A stretch of 64,000 bases of DNA from Cryobacterium luteum (GTDB lineage: Bacteria > Actinomycetota > Actinomycetes > Actinomycetales > Microbacteriaceae), in contig NZ_FOCN01000007.1 in assembly GCF_900110125.1 (NCBI RefSeq), positions 110,784-174,783 on the forward strand. The letters run 5' to 3'. Below the pieces are notes generated by a model that saw nothing but the letters and a program-made list of their open reading frames with translations, had not been told where the DNA came from and made no database searches. The translations under genes and the position numbers were made by a program. Below, in pieces: positions 34,025-41,657 of this stretch (positions are counted from its first letter, which is position 1; the number at the start of each line of letters is the position of its first letter).

Positions 34025-35539
34025 TTACCGGCCGCCGAAGCGAGGCGTGTGCACGGGCGCGAGCGTGATGTGCACGGCCTGCGAGTCGGTGTAGAAGTCG
34101 ATCGACCGGTAGCCGCCCTCGTGGCCGAGGCCGGAGGCCTTGACGCCGCCGAACGGGGTGCGAAGGTCCCGCACGTTGTGCGAGTTCAACCAGACCATGC
34201 CGGCATCGACCGACTGGGCGAAGTTGTGCGCGCGGGTGAGGTCGGTGGTCCAGATGTAGGCGGCGAGCCCGTACTTCACACCGTTGGCCAGGGCGAGCGC
34301 TTCGGCATCCGTTTCGAAGGGGGTGATGGCCACGACCGGGCCGAAGATCTCCTCCTGAAAGATGCGGGCGGTCGGGGCGACATCGGCGAAGACCGTGGGG
34401 GAGACGTAGTTGCCCTCTGGCAGGCCGGCCGGGCGGCCGCCGCCGGCGAGCAGACGGCCCTCGGATTTTCCGATCTCGACGTAGCTCATGACCTTGGCGT
34501 AATGCTCGGGGTGTACGAGCGCGCCGACCTCGGTCTTCGGGTCGTGCGGGTCGCCGACGACAATGCTCTGGGCGCGGGCCGCATAGCGGGCGCAGAAATC
34601 ATCGTAGATGGAGCGCTCCACCAGGATGCGGCTCGACGCCGTGCAGCGCTCGCCGTTGAGGGAGAACACGCCGAACAGAGTTGAATCGATGGCGGCGTCG
34701 AGGTCGGCGTCGGCGAAGACCACGGCGGGGGATTTGCCGCCGAGTTCCATCGACATGCCCTTGAGGTTCGCGGCGCAGTTGCGGTAGATGGTCTGGCCGG
34801 TCGTGGTTTCGCCGGTGAAGGAGATGAGCGGCACGTCGGGGTGTTTGACCAGCGCGTCGCCGGCCTCCTCGCCGATGCCGTTGACCAGGTTGAACACGCC
34901 GTCGGGAACCCCGGCGGTGCGAAAGATCTGCGCCCACAGGCTCGCCGACAGGGGCGTGAATTCGGCGGGTTTCAGCACGACGGTGCAGCCGGAGGCGAGC
35001 GCCGGGGCGAGCTTCCAGCTTTCGAGCATGAACGGGGTGTTCCACGGGGTGATCAGCCCGGCGACGCCGACCGGCTTGCGGTTGACGTAGTTGATCTGCC
35101 GGCCCGGCACCTTGTAGGTGTCGTCGGCCTGCGCCACGATCAGGTCGGCGAAGAAACGAAAGTTCTCGGCGGCCCGTTGCGCCTGGCCGAGCGCCTGCGT
35201 GATCGGCAGCCCGGTGTCGAAAGTCTCGAGCTCGGCGAGTCGGGCATCCTGCGCCTCGACGGCGTCAGCGATGCGGTGCAGCACCCGGGCGCGAGCTCGC
35301 GGCAGCATGCGCGGCCAGGGACCGTTGTCGAAGGCTTCCTTCGCGGCGGCGACAGCCAGGTCGATGTCGGCTTGCTGGCCGGCGGCCGCGGTGGCGTAGG
35401 TCTGGTTTGACACCGGGTCGAGCACGTCGAAGGTTTCCCCGCCGACGCTGTCGACGAATTCTCCGCCGATGAAATGACGGATGCTGGTGGGTAGGTCAGC
35501 GGGAACGTAGTGCGTGGTCTGGACAGACGTCTGTGTCAT
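34025..35539 (-). CDS. hpaE: 5-carboxymethyl-2-hydroxymuconate semialdehyde dehydrogenase
   Basis: 504 aa ALDH. It oxidises the ring-cleavage aldehyde to the dicarboxylate with NAD. The catalytic Cys is in LNGERCTASSRILVE, the catalytic Glu in SMELGGKSP, and the cofactor site is FTGETTTGQ; EEIFGPVVAI is also present. The start at 35539 (MTQTSVQTTHYVP) has AGAAAGAG upstream. Its place in the hpa order makes the specific assignment safer than sequence alone would allow. Confidence 0.93.
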   Translation of the reverse strand: MTQTSVQTTHYVPADLPTSIRHFIGGEFVDSVGGETFDVLDPVSNQTYATAAAGQQADIDLAVAAAKEAFDNGPWPRMLPRARARVLHRIADAVEAQDARLAELETFDTGLPITQALGQAQRAAENFRFFADLIVAQADDTYKVPGRQINYVNRKPVGVAGLITPWNTPFMLESWKLAPALASGCTVVLKPAEFTPLSASLWAQIFRTAGVPDGVFNLVNGIGEEAGDALVKHPDVPLISFTGETTTGQTIYRNCAANLKGMSMELGGKSPAVVFADADLDAAIDSTLFGVFSLNGERCTASSRILVERSIYDDFCARYAARAQSIVVGDPHDPKTEVGALVHPEHYAKVMSYVEIGKSEGRLLAGGGRPAGLPEGNYVSPTVFADVAPTARIFQEEIFGPVVAITPFETDAEALALANGVKYGLAAYIWTTDLTRAHNFAQSVDAGMVWLNSHNVRDLRTPFGGVKASGLGHEGGYRSIDFYTDSQAVHITLAPVHTPRFGGR

Positions 35540-35541
35540 GG

Positions 35542-36255
35542 TCAGGATCTCTTTCTCGGGGACGATTCGGGGGTCTGGTGGGGGTGATGCGACTTCTGGT
35601 ACGCGAGGAGGGCATCCATTGTGCCGGTGCGGTGGGCGCGCGCGGCCAGCTCGAGCGTGAGGGCGGGCGACTCCGCCTCGATCAGCTGCAGCAGGTTCTC
35701 GTGCTCCGCCACGGACTCGCGGGCACGGCCGGGCACGAAGCTGAACGAGGAATCGCGCAGCACCTGCATGCGGTTCCAGCCGCGGTGCACCAGGTCGAGA
35801 ATGTGCGGGTTTGGACAGTTCTCGAACAGGATGGAGTGAAATTCGAGGTTGAGTTCGGTGAACCGGTGCGGGTTGAGGTCTTCGAGGAAGGCGATCATCT
35901 CCTGGTTGACCGTGCGGGCCCGGGCAATGTCGGCGCCGGTGATGAAGGGGGCCGACAGGGCGGTCGCGACGCCCTCGACGACGCTCAGGGTCTGCATCGT
36001 GTAGAGGTATTCGGTCTCTTCGATCATGGCGACCTGGGCACCGACGTTGCGTTCGAAGGTGACCAGACCCTCCGCCTCGAGGCGGCGGATGGCCTCGCGG
36101 ACCGGGACCGCGCTCACGCCCAACTCTTTGCCGATCGCACCGAGCACCAGACGGTAGCCCGGGGTGAACGTGCTGTCGGAGATGCGCGCCTTGATCCATT
36201 GGTAGGAGAGCTGCGACTTGCTGAGGCCGGTGGCCTGGCCGGTTACTTCAGCCAT
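35542..36255 (-). CDS. GntR-family regulator, FCD (FadR C-terminal) subfamily
   Basis: 237 aa. The winged helix covers about residues 12-75 (SQLSYQWIKARISDSTFTPG, LGVSAVPVREAIRRLEAEGLV). The helical FCD domain follows with the usual metal-binding pattern: D/N-x3-H (LNLEFHSILF), then H in RARESVAEHENLL and a late His (LAARAHRTG). It overlaps the hpaG stop by 13 bases and precedes hpaE by two, so it lies inside the operon. It likely represses the operon through the dyad at 37725-37742 and is released by a pathway acid. Confidence 0.9.
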   Translation of the reverse strand: MAEVTGQATGLSKSQLSYQWIKARISDSTFTPGYRLVLGAIGKELGVSAVPVREAIRRLEAEGLVTFERNVGAQVAMIEETEYLYTMQTLSVVEGVATALSAPFITGADIARARTVNQEMIAFLEDLNPHRFTELNLEFHSILFENCPNPHILDLVHRGWNRMQVLRDSSFSFVPGRARESVAEHENLLQLIEAESPALTLELAARAHRTGTMDALLAYQKSHHPHQTPESSPRKRS

Positions 36256-37697
36256 TCCCGGTACCGTTCCTTCCAGCTCGCGTTCATTGGGTACAGCCCG
36301 TCGACGCCCTCGCCCGCAGCAACCATCTCGGCGATGAAGGTCTCCTCGTGTTCCTGTTCGATGGCCTCGGCGACGACCTCTTCGATCAATCCCGGCGGAA
36401 TCACGAGGACGCCGTCCGCATCCCCGACGATCACGTCGCCGGGCTGCACCGCCGCGCCGCCGCAGGCGATGGTGAGGTCGGTATCCCACGGCACGTGCTT
36501 TCGGCCGAGAACGGCCGGATGCGCATTGGCGAAGTAGGTGGGCATCGCCAGGGCGGTGACGGCGGCCACATCGCGCACCCCGCCGTCCGTCACCAGACCG
36601 GCGGCGCCGTTGACCTGGGCGCGCAGGGCGAGGATGTCACCGACCGTGCCGGTGCCGGTCTCGCCGCGGGCCTCGATCACGAGCACGTCATCGGGGCGGA
36701 GGGAGTCGAAGGCGCGTTTTTGAGCGTTGTAGCCGCCGCCGTGGGAGATGAAGAGGTCTTCGCGGTTGGGAATGAAGCGCAGGGTACGGGCGAGGCCGAC
36801 CATTCGCATGCCTGGACGAGTGGATCGGAGTCCGTCGATCGAGACGTTGTTGAGGCCGCGCTTACGCAGCTGGGAGCTGAGCGTTGCCGTCCCGACCGAG
36901 TTGATTTTCGCCTTGAGTTCGTCGGTCAGGATGCCGGTCGATGCCGGCAGCCCGGCCGCCTCAGCGGACCCCCAGGCCTCGGCCCGCTGCAGGTCGTCGA
37001 TCCTGGGTGCGGCGCCGTAGCCGGCCATGGCGACCGTGCCCGCGACGACCGGCGTGACCAGGCGGCCCGTGCTCGGCGCGCCGGGCGCGGTGGGGGCGTC
37101 CACTTCGACTTCGACGACGTCGCCCGGCTGCACGACGGAGGACCCGGCGGGAGTTCCGGTGAGAATCACGTCGCCCGGTTCGAGCGTCATGAGTTGCGAG
37201 AGATCGGCGACCAGACGGCCGAACGGGAAGGCCAGGTCAGCCGTGGTGTCTTCCTGCACGAGCTCGCCATTGACCCAGGTGCGCACGCGCAGGGCATCCG
37301 CTTGAATGTCGGCGGCGTTGATCACGGCCGGGCCGAGCGGGGTGAAACCGTCGCCGCCCTTGGACTTGAGGTTCGAGCCCTTATCGGCGTAGCGCAGGTC
37401 GTAGACGCCGAAGTCGTTCGCGGCGGTGACGCCCGAGACGGCTGCCCAGGCGTCCTCCGGCGTTACCCGACGGATGCTGCGGCCGATGATGAGGGCGATC
37501 TCGCCTTCGAAGGCGAGCAGTTCAGTGCCGGCCGGGCGTTCGATCGGGGTACCCGACGCGCTCACCGAGGTGCCGGGCTTGAGGAAGTAGGACGGCTGTT
37601 CCGGCGTGCGGCCGCGCTGAGCGATGCGGGAGGGGTAATTCAGGTGCAGGGCGATCACCTTGCCGGGGGTGCCGGTGAACGGTGTGGGGTGCTGCAT
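36243..37697 (-). CDS. hpaG: fusion: FAH-type isomerase (HpaG-like) plus RraA/HMG-aldolase-like domain
   Basis: 484 aa. Residues ~1-215 are an FAH domain with metal ligands in AFEGEIALIIG and NDFGVYDLRYADKG..KSKGGDGFTPLGP; in enteric HpcE such domains carry the decarboxylase and isomerase steps. Residues ~255-480 are a different fold, the RraA-like family, with VGLARTLRFIPN, GDILALRAQVNGAAGLVTDGGVRD and PGDVIVGDADGVLVIP; the VRD pair is the catalytic motif of HMG/CHA aldolases, which also decarboxylate oxaloacetate. So the second FAH half of HpcE seems replaced by RraA. This is the first gene of the minus-strand hpa operon. Confidence 0.87.
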   Translation of the reverse strand: MQHPTPFTGTPGKVIALHLNYPSRIAQRGRTPEQPSYFLKPGTSVSASGTPIERPAGTELLAFEGEIALIIGRSIRRVTPEDAWAAVSGVTAANDFGVYDLRYADKGSNLKSKGGDGFTPLGPAVINAADIQADALRVRTWVNGELVQEDTTADLAFPFGRLVADLSQLMTLEPGDVILTGTPAGSSVVQPGDVVEVEVDAPTAPGAPSTGRLVTPVVAGTVAMAGYGAAPRIDDLQRAEAWGSAEAAGLPASTGILTDELKAKINSVGTATLSSQLRKRGLNNVSIDGLRSTRPGMRMVGLARTLRFIPNREDLFISHGGGYNAQKRAFDSLRPDDVLVIEARGETGTGTVGDILALRAQVNGAAGLVTDGGVRDVAAVTALAMPTYFANAHPAVLGRKHVPWDTDLTIACGGAAVQPGDVIVGDADGVLVIPPGLIEEVVAEAIEQEHEETFIAEMVAAGEGVDGLYPMNASWKERYREWLK

Positions 37698-37724
37698 GTG
37701 ATGTCCTCTCGCGGCGCTGCGTGT

Positions 37725-37742
37725 GTATTTGAAATCATATAC
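37725..37742. promoter_or_regulatory. candidate GntR (FCD) operator upstream of hpaG
   Basis: GTATTTGAAATCATATAC at 37725-37742 is an A/T-rich dyad with GTAT and ATAC ends, 28 bases before the hpaG start. FCD-type GntR proteins typically bind GTATAC-like ends, and such a regulator is encoded inside this operon. Confidence 0.5.
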
Positions 37743-38060
37743 GATCTCGCGGAGGATGCAACCCTCGTCAGAATTCGCCGCTGTGTCCCGTCCGCTGAGC
37801 CGCCGCCCCGGCCTCCAAGGTAATGATTCTCATCGGTGACATTGGGACGGTCAGAGGAAACGGCGGTGAAACTCTGCAGCGAGCAGACTGTAAGACGTCA
37901 AACGGTCTGTCCAAGCAGCTATCGGACTATTGGTCACTAGCTCGTCAACAACGTTGCGTTCTGCGAGGAATTCCCATCGGCACCGGACCTGGGCCGGTGT
38001 GCCGGAAACTATCGTCTATTGAAGTGCTACCGACCGAGGACTGGTCCGGGATGGAGAGCC
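37743..38060. other. intergenic region at the left edge of the low-GC island
   Basis: About 320 bases with no convincing coding frame. It contains the hpaG promoter area, a short dyad AATGATTCTCAT near 37823-37835 that resembles metalloregulator half sites but has no target gene, and a GC-rich imperfect hairpin near 37978-38003 that may terminate the 38061 gene. Confidence 0.4.
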
Positions 38061-38609
38061 TCATGACTTCCGGTTCAAGGCCTCGTGCGCACGGTCGTTC
38101 CTGGCTGCTGTTGCGGGGACAATGCTGAAATCGGCCAGAAAGACGAGGTTGTGAAGTTCGGCTGCCACGATGGCCCGCAGTGTCGGAAGCTCCTCGGCAG
38201 CCTGTTCCGGCGTAAACACGTTCAGGGGCCAGTCCCGAACTGTTCCGCCTCGAAGATGCGGGTGGTGGAATCCGCGGCCGTAGTACGCCTCAAGGGTGAT
38301 CGGCGGAATACCTGCCGCCGATTGCCCGGGCCAGGTGAGCATCCAGCAGCAGCTGAGCCCGCCGTCTGGGGTGCGGATCGTGGTGGTGGTGGTGATCGTG
38401 CCCGAGCCCAGCAGTAGTGTTGCGTTCACCTCGTGCAATGCGCATCGGCTCTGTCGGTCCAGGAGCGCGACCGTATTCCTGAACAGATGTTCTTTTTCGG
38501 AACGGCTGACAGCATCGCCGTGGGTTCCGTCGCGCAGGTCCGCGAAGTGCCGGAGCAAGGCCGAAACGTAGCCGGTTCCGGAGGGGGAAATGTGGATTTT
38601 CTCATTCAT
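38061..38609 (-). CDS. hypothetical protein, 182 aa
   Basis: Soluble protein with no recognised domain. GGAG lies eight bases before the ATG at 38609. Notable parts are TITTTTTIRTPDGGLSCCWM, LEAYYGRGFHHPHLRGGTVR with a His cluster, and DWPLNVFTPEQAAEELPTLRAI. The first eight bases overlap the end of the alpha/beta hydrolase gene, so the two are co-translated. It may be an accessory of the sugar-modification island, but it runs in the opposite direction from the main operon and its role is unknown. Confidence 0.6.
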   Translation of the reverse strand: MNEKIHISPSGTGYVSALLRHFADLRDGTHGDAVSRSEKEHLFRNTVALLDRQSRCALHEVNATLLLGSGTITTTTTIRTPDGGLSCCWMLTWPGQSAAGIPPITLEAYYGRGFHHPHLRGGTVRDWPLNVFTPEQAAEELPTLRAIVAAELHNLVFLADFSIVPATAARNDRAHEALNRKS

Positions 38610-39444
38610 TCTGGTGTCTCCGATTTTCGGTGTCTTTGGTTGAGTCGAATCCGGTTTTCAGTGTGGAAGCAATCCATGCGTGCACGGGGTTTGGTCGCAT
38701 TCCGCTCAGAGCAAGGAAGTCGCCGTGACCAACGGTGGGGTCGATGCGGAGCGTCGCATGGACTCCTGCCCGCCGTAGTTCGCCGGCGTAGATCCGCACG
38801 TCGTCTGCGACCGGGTCAAGACTTCCGGTGAGAATTGCGGTGGCACACACGCCGGAGAGGTCGGCGACATTCAGCGGGGTGAGGTACCGTTCCTCGTCCG
38901 GCAGCTTCGCTGCTCCGCGATACAGGGCCCATGACTGTTGGAGCTGTACACGATCAGGAAATCCTGGTCTGAGTTTAAAGTACGAGGGAGCCCGGCAGTC
39001 AGGGTCCAGCGGCGGATAGGCCAATACCTGCCCCGCCAGCGGCTTGCCATGATCTCGGCACCACAGAGAAGCGGATGCAGCGAGCGTACCGCCCGCGCTG
39101 TCGCCGCCCACGAATAGCTGGGTCCCTGGATCATCGAGGAGCGACGATGCCCAATCGAGTGCAGCGAGAAGGTCGTGAAGGGCGGTTGGGTGGGTCCATT
39201 CAGGGGCTAATCGATACCCGACGCTGACAACACGCATCCCGCACAGGGCGGCCACGGACAAACAGGCAGCATGCCAGTCGTTGAGCGAACCGCGGATCCA
39301 GCTACCGCCGTGGGCCCAAACCAGGGTTTTCCGAACGGCCGTCTCGGTCTCATAGATCCTCAGCGGAATGCGATGGCCATCGTCCGCCATCACGCTGGAC
39401 TTAGCCCATCGGACGTTGCGCATGGTCGTTGATCCGGTGTTCAT
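38602..39444 (-). CDS. alpha/beta hydrolase of the hormone-sensitive-lipase (HSL) family
   Basis: 280 aa. VWAHGGSWIRGS is the HGG oxyanion motif; VGGDSAGGTLAASA carries the nucleophilic Ser (GDSAGG); Asp is in ILTGSLDPVADD, and His in IDPTVGHGDFLAL. These define the HSL/acetyl-esterase family. A role in removing or adding an acyl group on the island's product would fit the acyltransferase gene nearby, but this is inference. It is divergent from the bicupin gene and coupled to the 182-aa protein. Confidence 0.82.
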   Translation of the reverse strand: MNTGSTTMRNVRWAKSSVMADDGHRIPLRIYETETAVRKTLVWAHGGSWIRGSLNDWHAACLSVAALCGMRVVSVGYRLAPEWTHPTALHDLLAALDWASSLLDDPGTQLFVGGDSAGGTLAASASLWCRDHGKPLAGQVLAYPPLDPDCRAPSYFKLRPGFPDRVQLQQSWALYRGAAKLPDEERYLTPLNVADLSGVCATAILTGSLDPVADDVRIYAGELRRAGVHATLRIDPTVGHGDFLALSGMRPNPVHAWIASTLKTGFDSTKDTENRRHQNE

Positions 39445-39496
39445 CCCTTCATCATGCTCAGGTTCGCATGTTGTCGCCTGCCCCTGCCGTGCCTAT

Positions 39497-39507
39497 CCCT
39501 GACAGGG
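39497..39507. promoter_or_regulatory. palindrome CCCTG-A-CAGGG upstream of the bicupin gene
   Basis: CCCTGACAGGG at 39497-39507 is a perfect dyad, flanked by TAT on both sides, six bases before the proposed ATG at 39513. It may act as an operator that also covers the ribosome-binding site CAGGG. I did not find a second copy near the XRE regulator gene. Confidence 0.4.
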
Positions 39508-39512
39508 TATGG

Positions 39513-40343
39513 ATGTCAGAGGGTCTATCCCCCAAGCTGGTGGCGTTGGGCCAGAGTGGTTATCCGATGCGGGTAGCCACTTCTCTTTGGGCTGTAGATT
39601 GCGCCGACAAGTGGCGCTTGCATCCCTACTGTCTCAATGACTTGGAGGATGTGAATGAAATCGATGAATCCACAATACTAAATTTCAGCAGCACGTTGAT
39701 CAAGGCGCAGCTGCTCGATGACGCGGTGGGAGTAATCCTCCACAATTCGTCCATCATCGTGAACGCTGCCCCGAGTGCGGCCTATATCGAGGGATCACAG
39801 ATCAGTCCGTTGCCCCCACTCTCATCAACGATTCTTCGTCAGGGAAAGGTCACCGGGGAGAAGCTCATCGTCCTGCAATTAGGAGAGACCGGCGTCGACG
39901 AAAGCGGCATCGCCGCTCTGGGCTGGGCAAACTTTTACGGGGACTCTCCTGATGCCCCAGTGTTACTGAAGTCCGCGCAGGACGAACTTGGATATGTCGA
40001 GTTCGATAGCAATCTGATCCCGGGGCAGCTGGGCGATTCACGGGGATCGACGACCTTTGGTGTTCGGGCCAACCTGTGGTTCAGTCCGAAAGGCACGGAC
40101 TGCGGGATCCATAACGAACACGATTTCATTGAGGTCCACACCCAGATACACGGATACGGACGCATGCAGAAGTTCATGGAGAACGAAGCAAAAACCGTGT
40201 ACGAAGACCAACTGCTTAGCCCCGGAAATACAAACCCAACTCCATTCTGCCGGGAGGCCGAGGGGGCGTTCCAATACCCCTGGCACCAGTACCGAGCCGA
40301 CACGGACTGTGTCTGGCTGGCCATCGAATACCACCGGAATTAA
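39513..40343 (+). CDS. bicupin protein related to the cupin half of aldos-2-ulose dehydratase
   Basis: 276 aa. The second half shows a metal-cupin pattern, LWFSPKGTDCGIHNEHDFIE then VHTQIHGYGRMQKF, and later FQYPWHQYRADTDCVWLAIE. In fungal aldos-2-ulose dehydratase (AUDH, Phanerochaete) the corresponding parts read HNHVEASFCEIHACI, GRGGM, and YPWHAW..VWVAFEF. This is recalled similarity, not a search. The first half may be the other cupin barrel. The matching beta-propeller domain is encoded separately at 42906. No signal peptide. The start at 39513 is preferred (AGGG upstream); an ATG at 39468 is possible. Confidence 0.65.
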   Translation: MSEGLSPKLVALGQSGYPMRVATSLWAVDCADKWRLHPYCLNDLEDVNEIDESTILNFSSTLIKAQLLDDAVGVILHNSSIIVNAAPSAAYIEGSQISPLPPLSSTILRQGKVTGEKLIVLQLGETGVDESGIAALGWANFYGDSPDAPVLLKSAQDELGYVEFDSNLIPGQLGDSRGSTTFGVRANLWFSPKGTDCGIHNEHDFIEVHTQIHGYGRMQKFMENEAKTVYEDQLLSPGNTNPTPFCREAEGAFQYPWHQYRADTDCVWLAIEYHRN

Positions 40344-40399
40344 ACCGTCACGGACGATTGTGTCGACACATCAGCCATCAAGATCTCTCAGGGAGCGTT

Positions 40400-41566
40400 A
40401 TGAAAACCATTGGACTTGTTTTTGGTACCCGGCCAGAGGCCGTGAAATTCGCCCCGATCATCAAAGCCCTACAGGAAGACAGCCGGTTCAGACCGGTTCT
40501 GATTTCAACCGGTCAGCACCGCGAAATGCTGGATTCAACGATGCACGAATTCGGTATCAAACCGGACGTCGAGCTGAGGATCATGCGAGACAAGCAGACC
40601 CTCAGCCAGGTTACGCACCGGATCCTGGCCGGCATTTGCGACGGCGACTACTTGGGGGACATGGATGCGGTCATGGTTCATGGTGACACCGCCTCCACTC
40701 TCGCCGGAGCCCTGGCTGGCCTGCACAACCAGGTGCCGATCATCCACGTGGAAGCGGGTCTGCGTAGCGGAAACAACGAGTCTCCCTATCCTGAGGAAGC
40801 CAACCGGAAGCTGGTTGCACAGATCGCCTCACTTCATCTGGCCCCCACGCCCGGAAACAGCGCCAACCTTATTCGTGAGGGAATCCGGGAAAGCTGTATT
40901 GTCGTCACCGGTAACACCATCGTCGACGCCCTGGAATGGGGCATGAACAATCTTGCAGGCTACGGTGACCCAGCCTTGGAAGACCTGGATCAGGATCCAC
41001 GGAAGGTTATCGTTGCCACGACCCACCGCCGTGAGTCCCAGGGGCAGCCGATGGCGGAGATCGCTGGAGCCCTCTTCGACATCGCCCAGAATGACCAGGT
41101 ACGGATCGTTGTCCCGCTGCACCTGAACCCGCTGGTGCGTGGCGTTATGATTCCTGTCCTTTCCGGGCTGGAAAACGTTACCCTCGTGGATCCGCTCCCA
41201 TACCTGAGCTTCTGCAGGCTGCTAGTCCGCAGCGACATCATCCTTTCGGACAGCTCCGGCGCGGAGGAGGAGGGCCCTGCGCTGGGAAAACCGACGCTTG
41301 TGCTGAGGGACATCACCGAACGACACGAGTCCATCCTGACGGGCAGCTCGAAACTGGTTGGTCGTTCTCGGCCTGTGATCGTTGCCGAAGTGATGCGGCT
41401 CCTTCACGACGAGGTTGTGTACCGGGAAATGGCCACGGCCATAAACCCATACGGAGATGGCCGTGCGACCCAGCGCACCATTGCCGCGGTCGCTCATTTC
41501 TTCGGAATGGGGCCGGCGGTCACGCCTTTCGTCCCCGGGGCAGAACGTGTTGGCATCGCGGCATAG
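40400..41566 (+). CDS. UDP-N-acetylglucosamine 2-epimerase, WecB-like
   Basis: 388 aa, GT-B fold epimerase. GTRPEAVKFAPII opens the protein; HGDTASTLAGALA, HVEAGLRSGNNESPYPEEANRK, TGNTIVDAL, THRRES and DSSGAEEEGPALGKPTLVLRD follow, all family motifs. The enzyme converts UDP-GlcNAc to UDP-ManNAc; hydrolysing relatives release ManNAc. Two positions deviate from the usual WecB pattern: DSSGAEEE instead of DSGGIQEE and TERHES instead of TERPEA. That may signal a different nucleotide sugar. CAGGGAG precedes the ATG. It sits inside the island operon rather than with capsule genes. Confidence 0.85.
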   Translation: MKTIGLVFGTRPEAVKFAPIIKALQEDSRFRPVLISTGQHREMLDSTMHEFGIKPDVELRIMRDKQTLSQVTHRILAGICDGDYLGDMDAVMVHGDTASTLAGALAGLHNQVPIIHVEAGLRSGNNESPYPEEANRKLVAQIASLHLAPTPGNSANLIREGIRESCIVVTGNTIVDALEWGMNNLAGYGDPALEDLDQDPRKVIVATTHRRESQGQPMAEIAGALFDIAQNDQVRIVVPLHLNPLVRGVMIPVLSGLENVTLVDPLPYLSFCRLLVRSDIILSDSSGAEEEGPALGKPTLVLRDITERHESILTGSSKLVGRSRPVIVAEVMRLLHDEVVYREMATAINPYGDGRATQRTIAAVAHFFGMGPAVTPFVPGAERVGIAA

Positions 41567-41657
41567 TGGTCTCGCGTGCAGGCGCCGTCGCGCAGAGTGA
41601 CGTGAAGACAGACTCCCCGGCGCGACTGTTCATACTCCCTAAAAGGAACCTTGTGAT

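Noticed and set aside
37819..37835. Fur/Zur-type metal box (AATGATTCTCAT)
   Set aside because: Only a weak dyad, and no metal-transport gene lies downstream on either strand within reach.
39429..39512. Upstream TTG (39429) or ATG (39468) starts for the bicupin protein
   Set aside because: The TTG lies inside the divergent hydrolase gene, leaving no promoter space; neither has as good a ribosome-binding site as the ATG at 39513. The 39468 start cannot be excluded fully.
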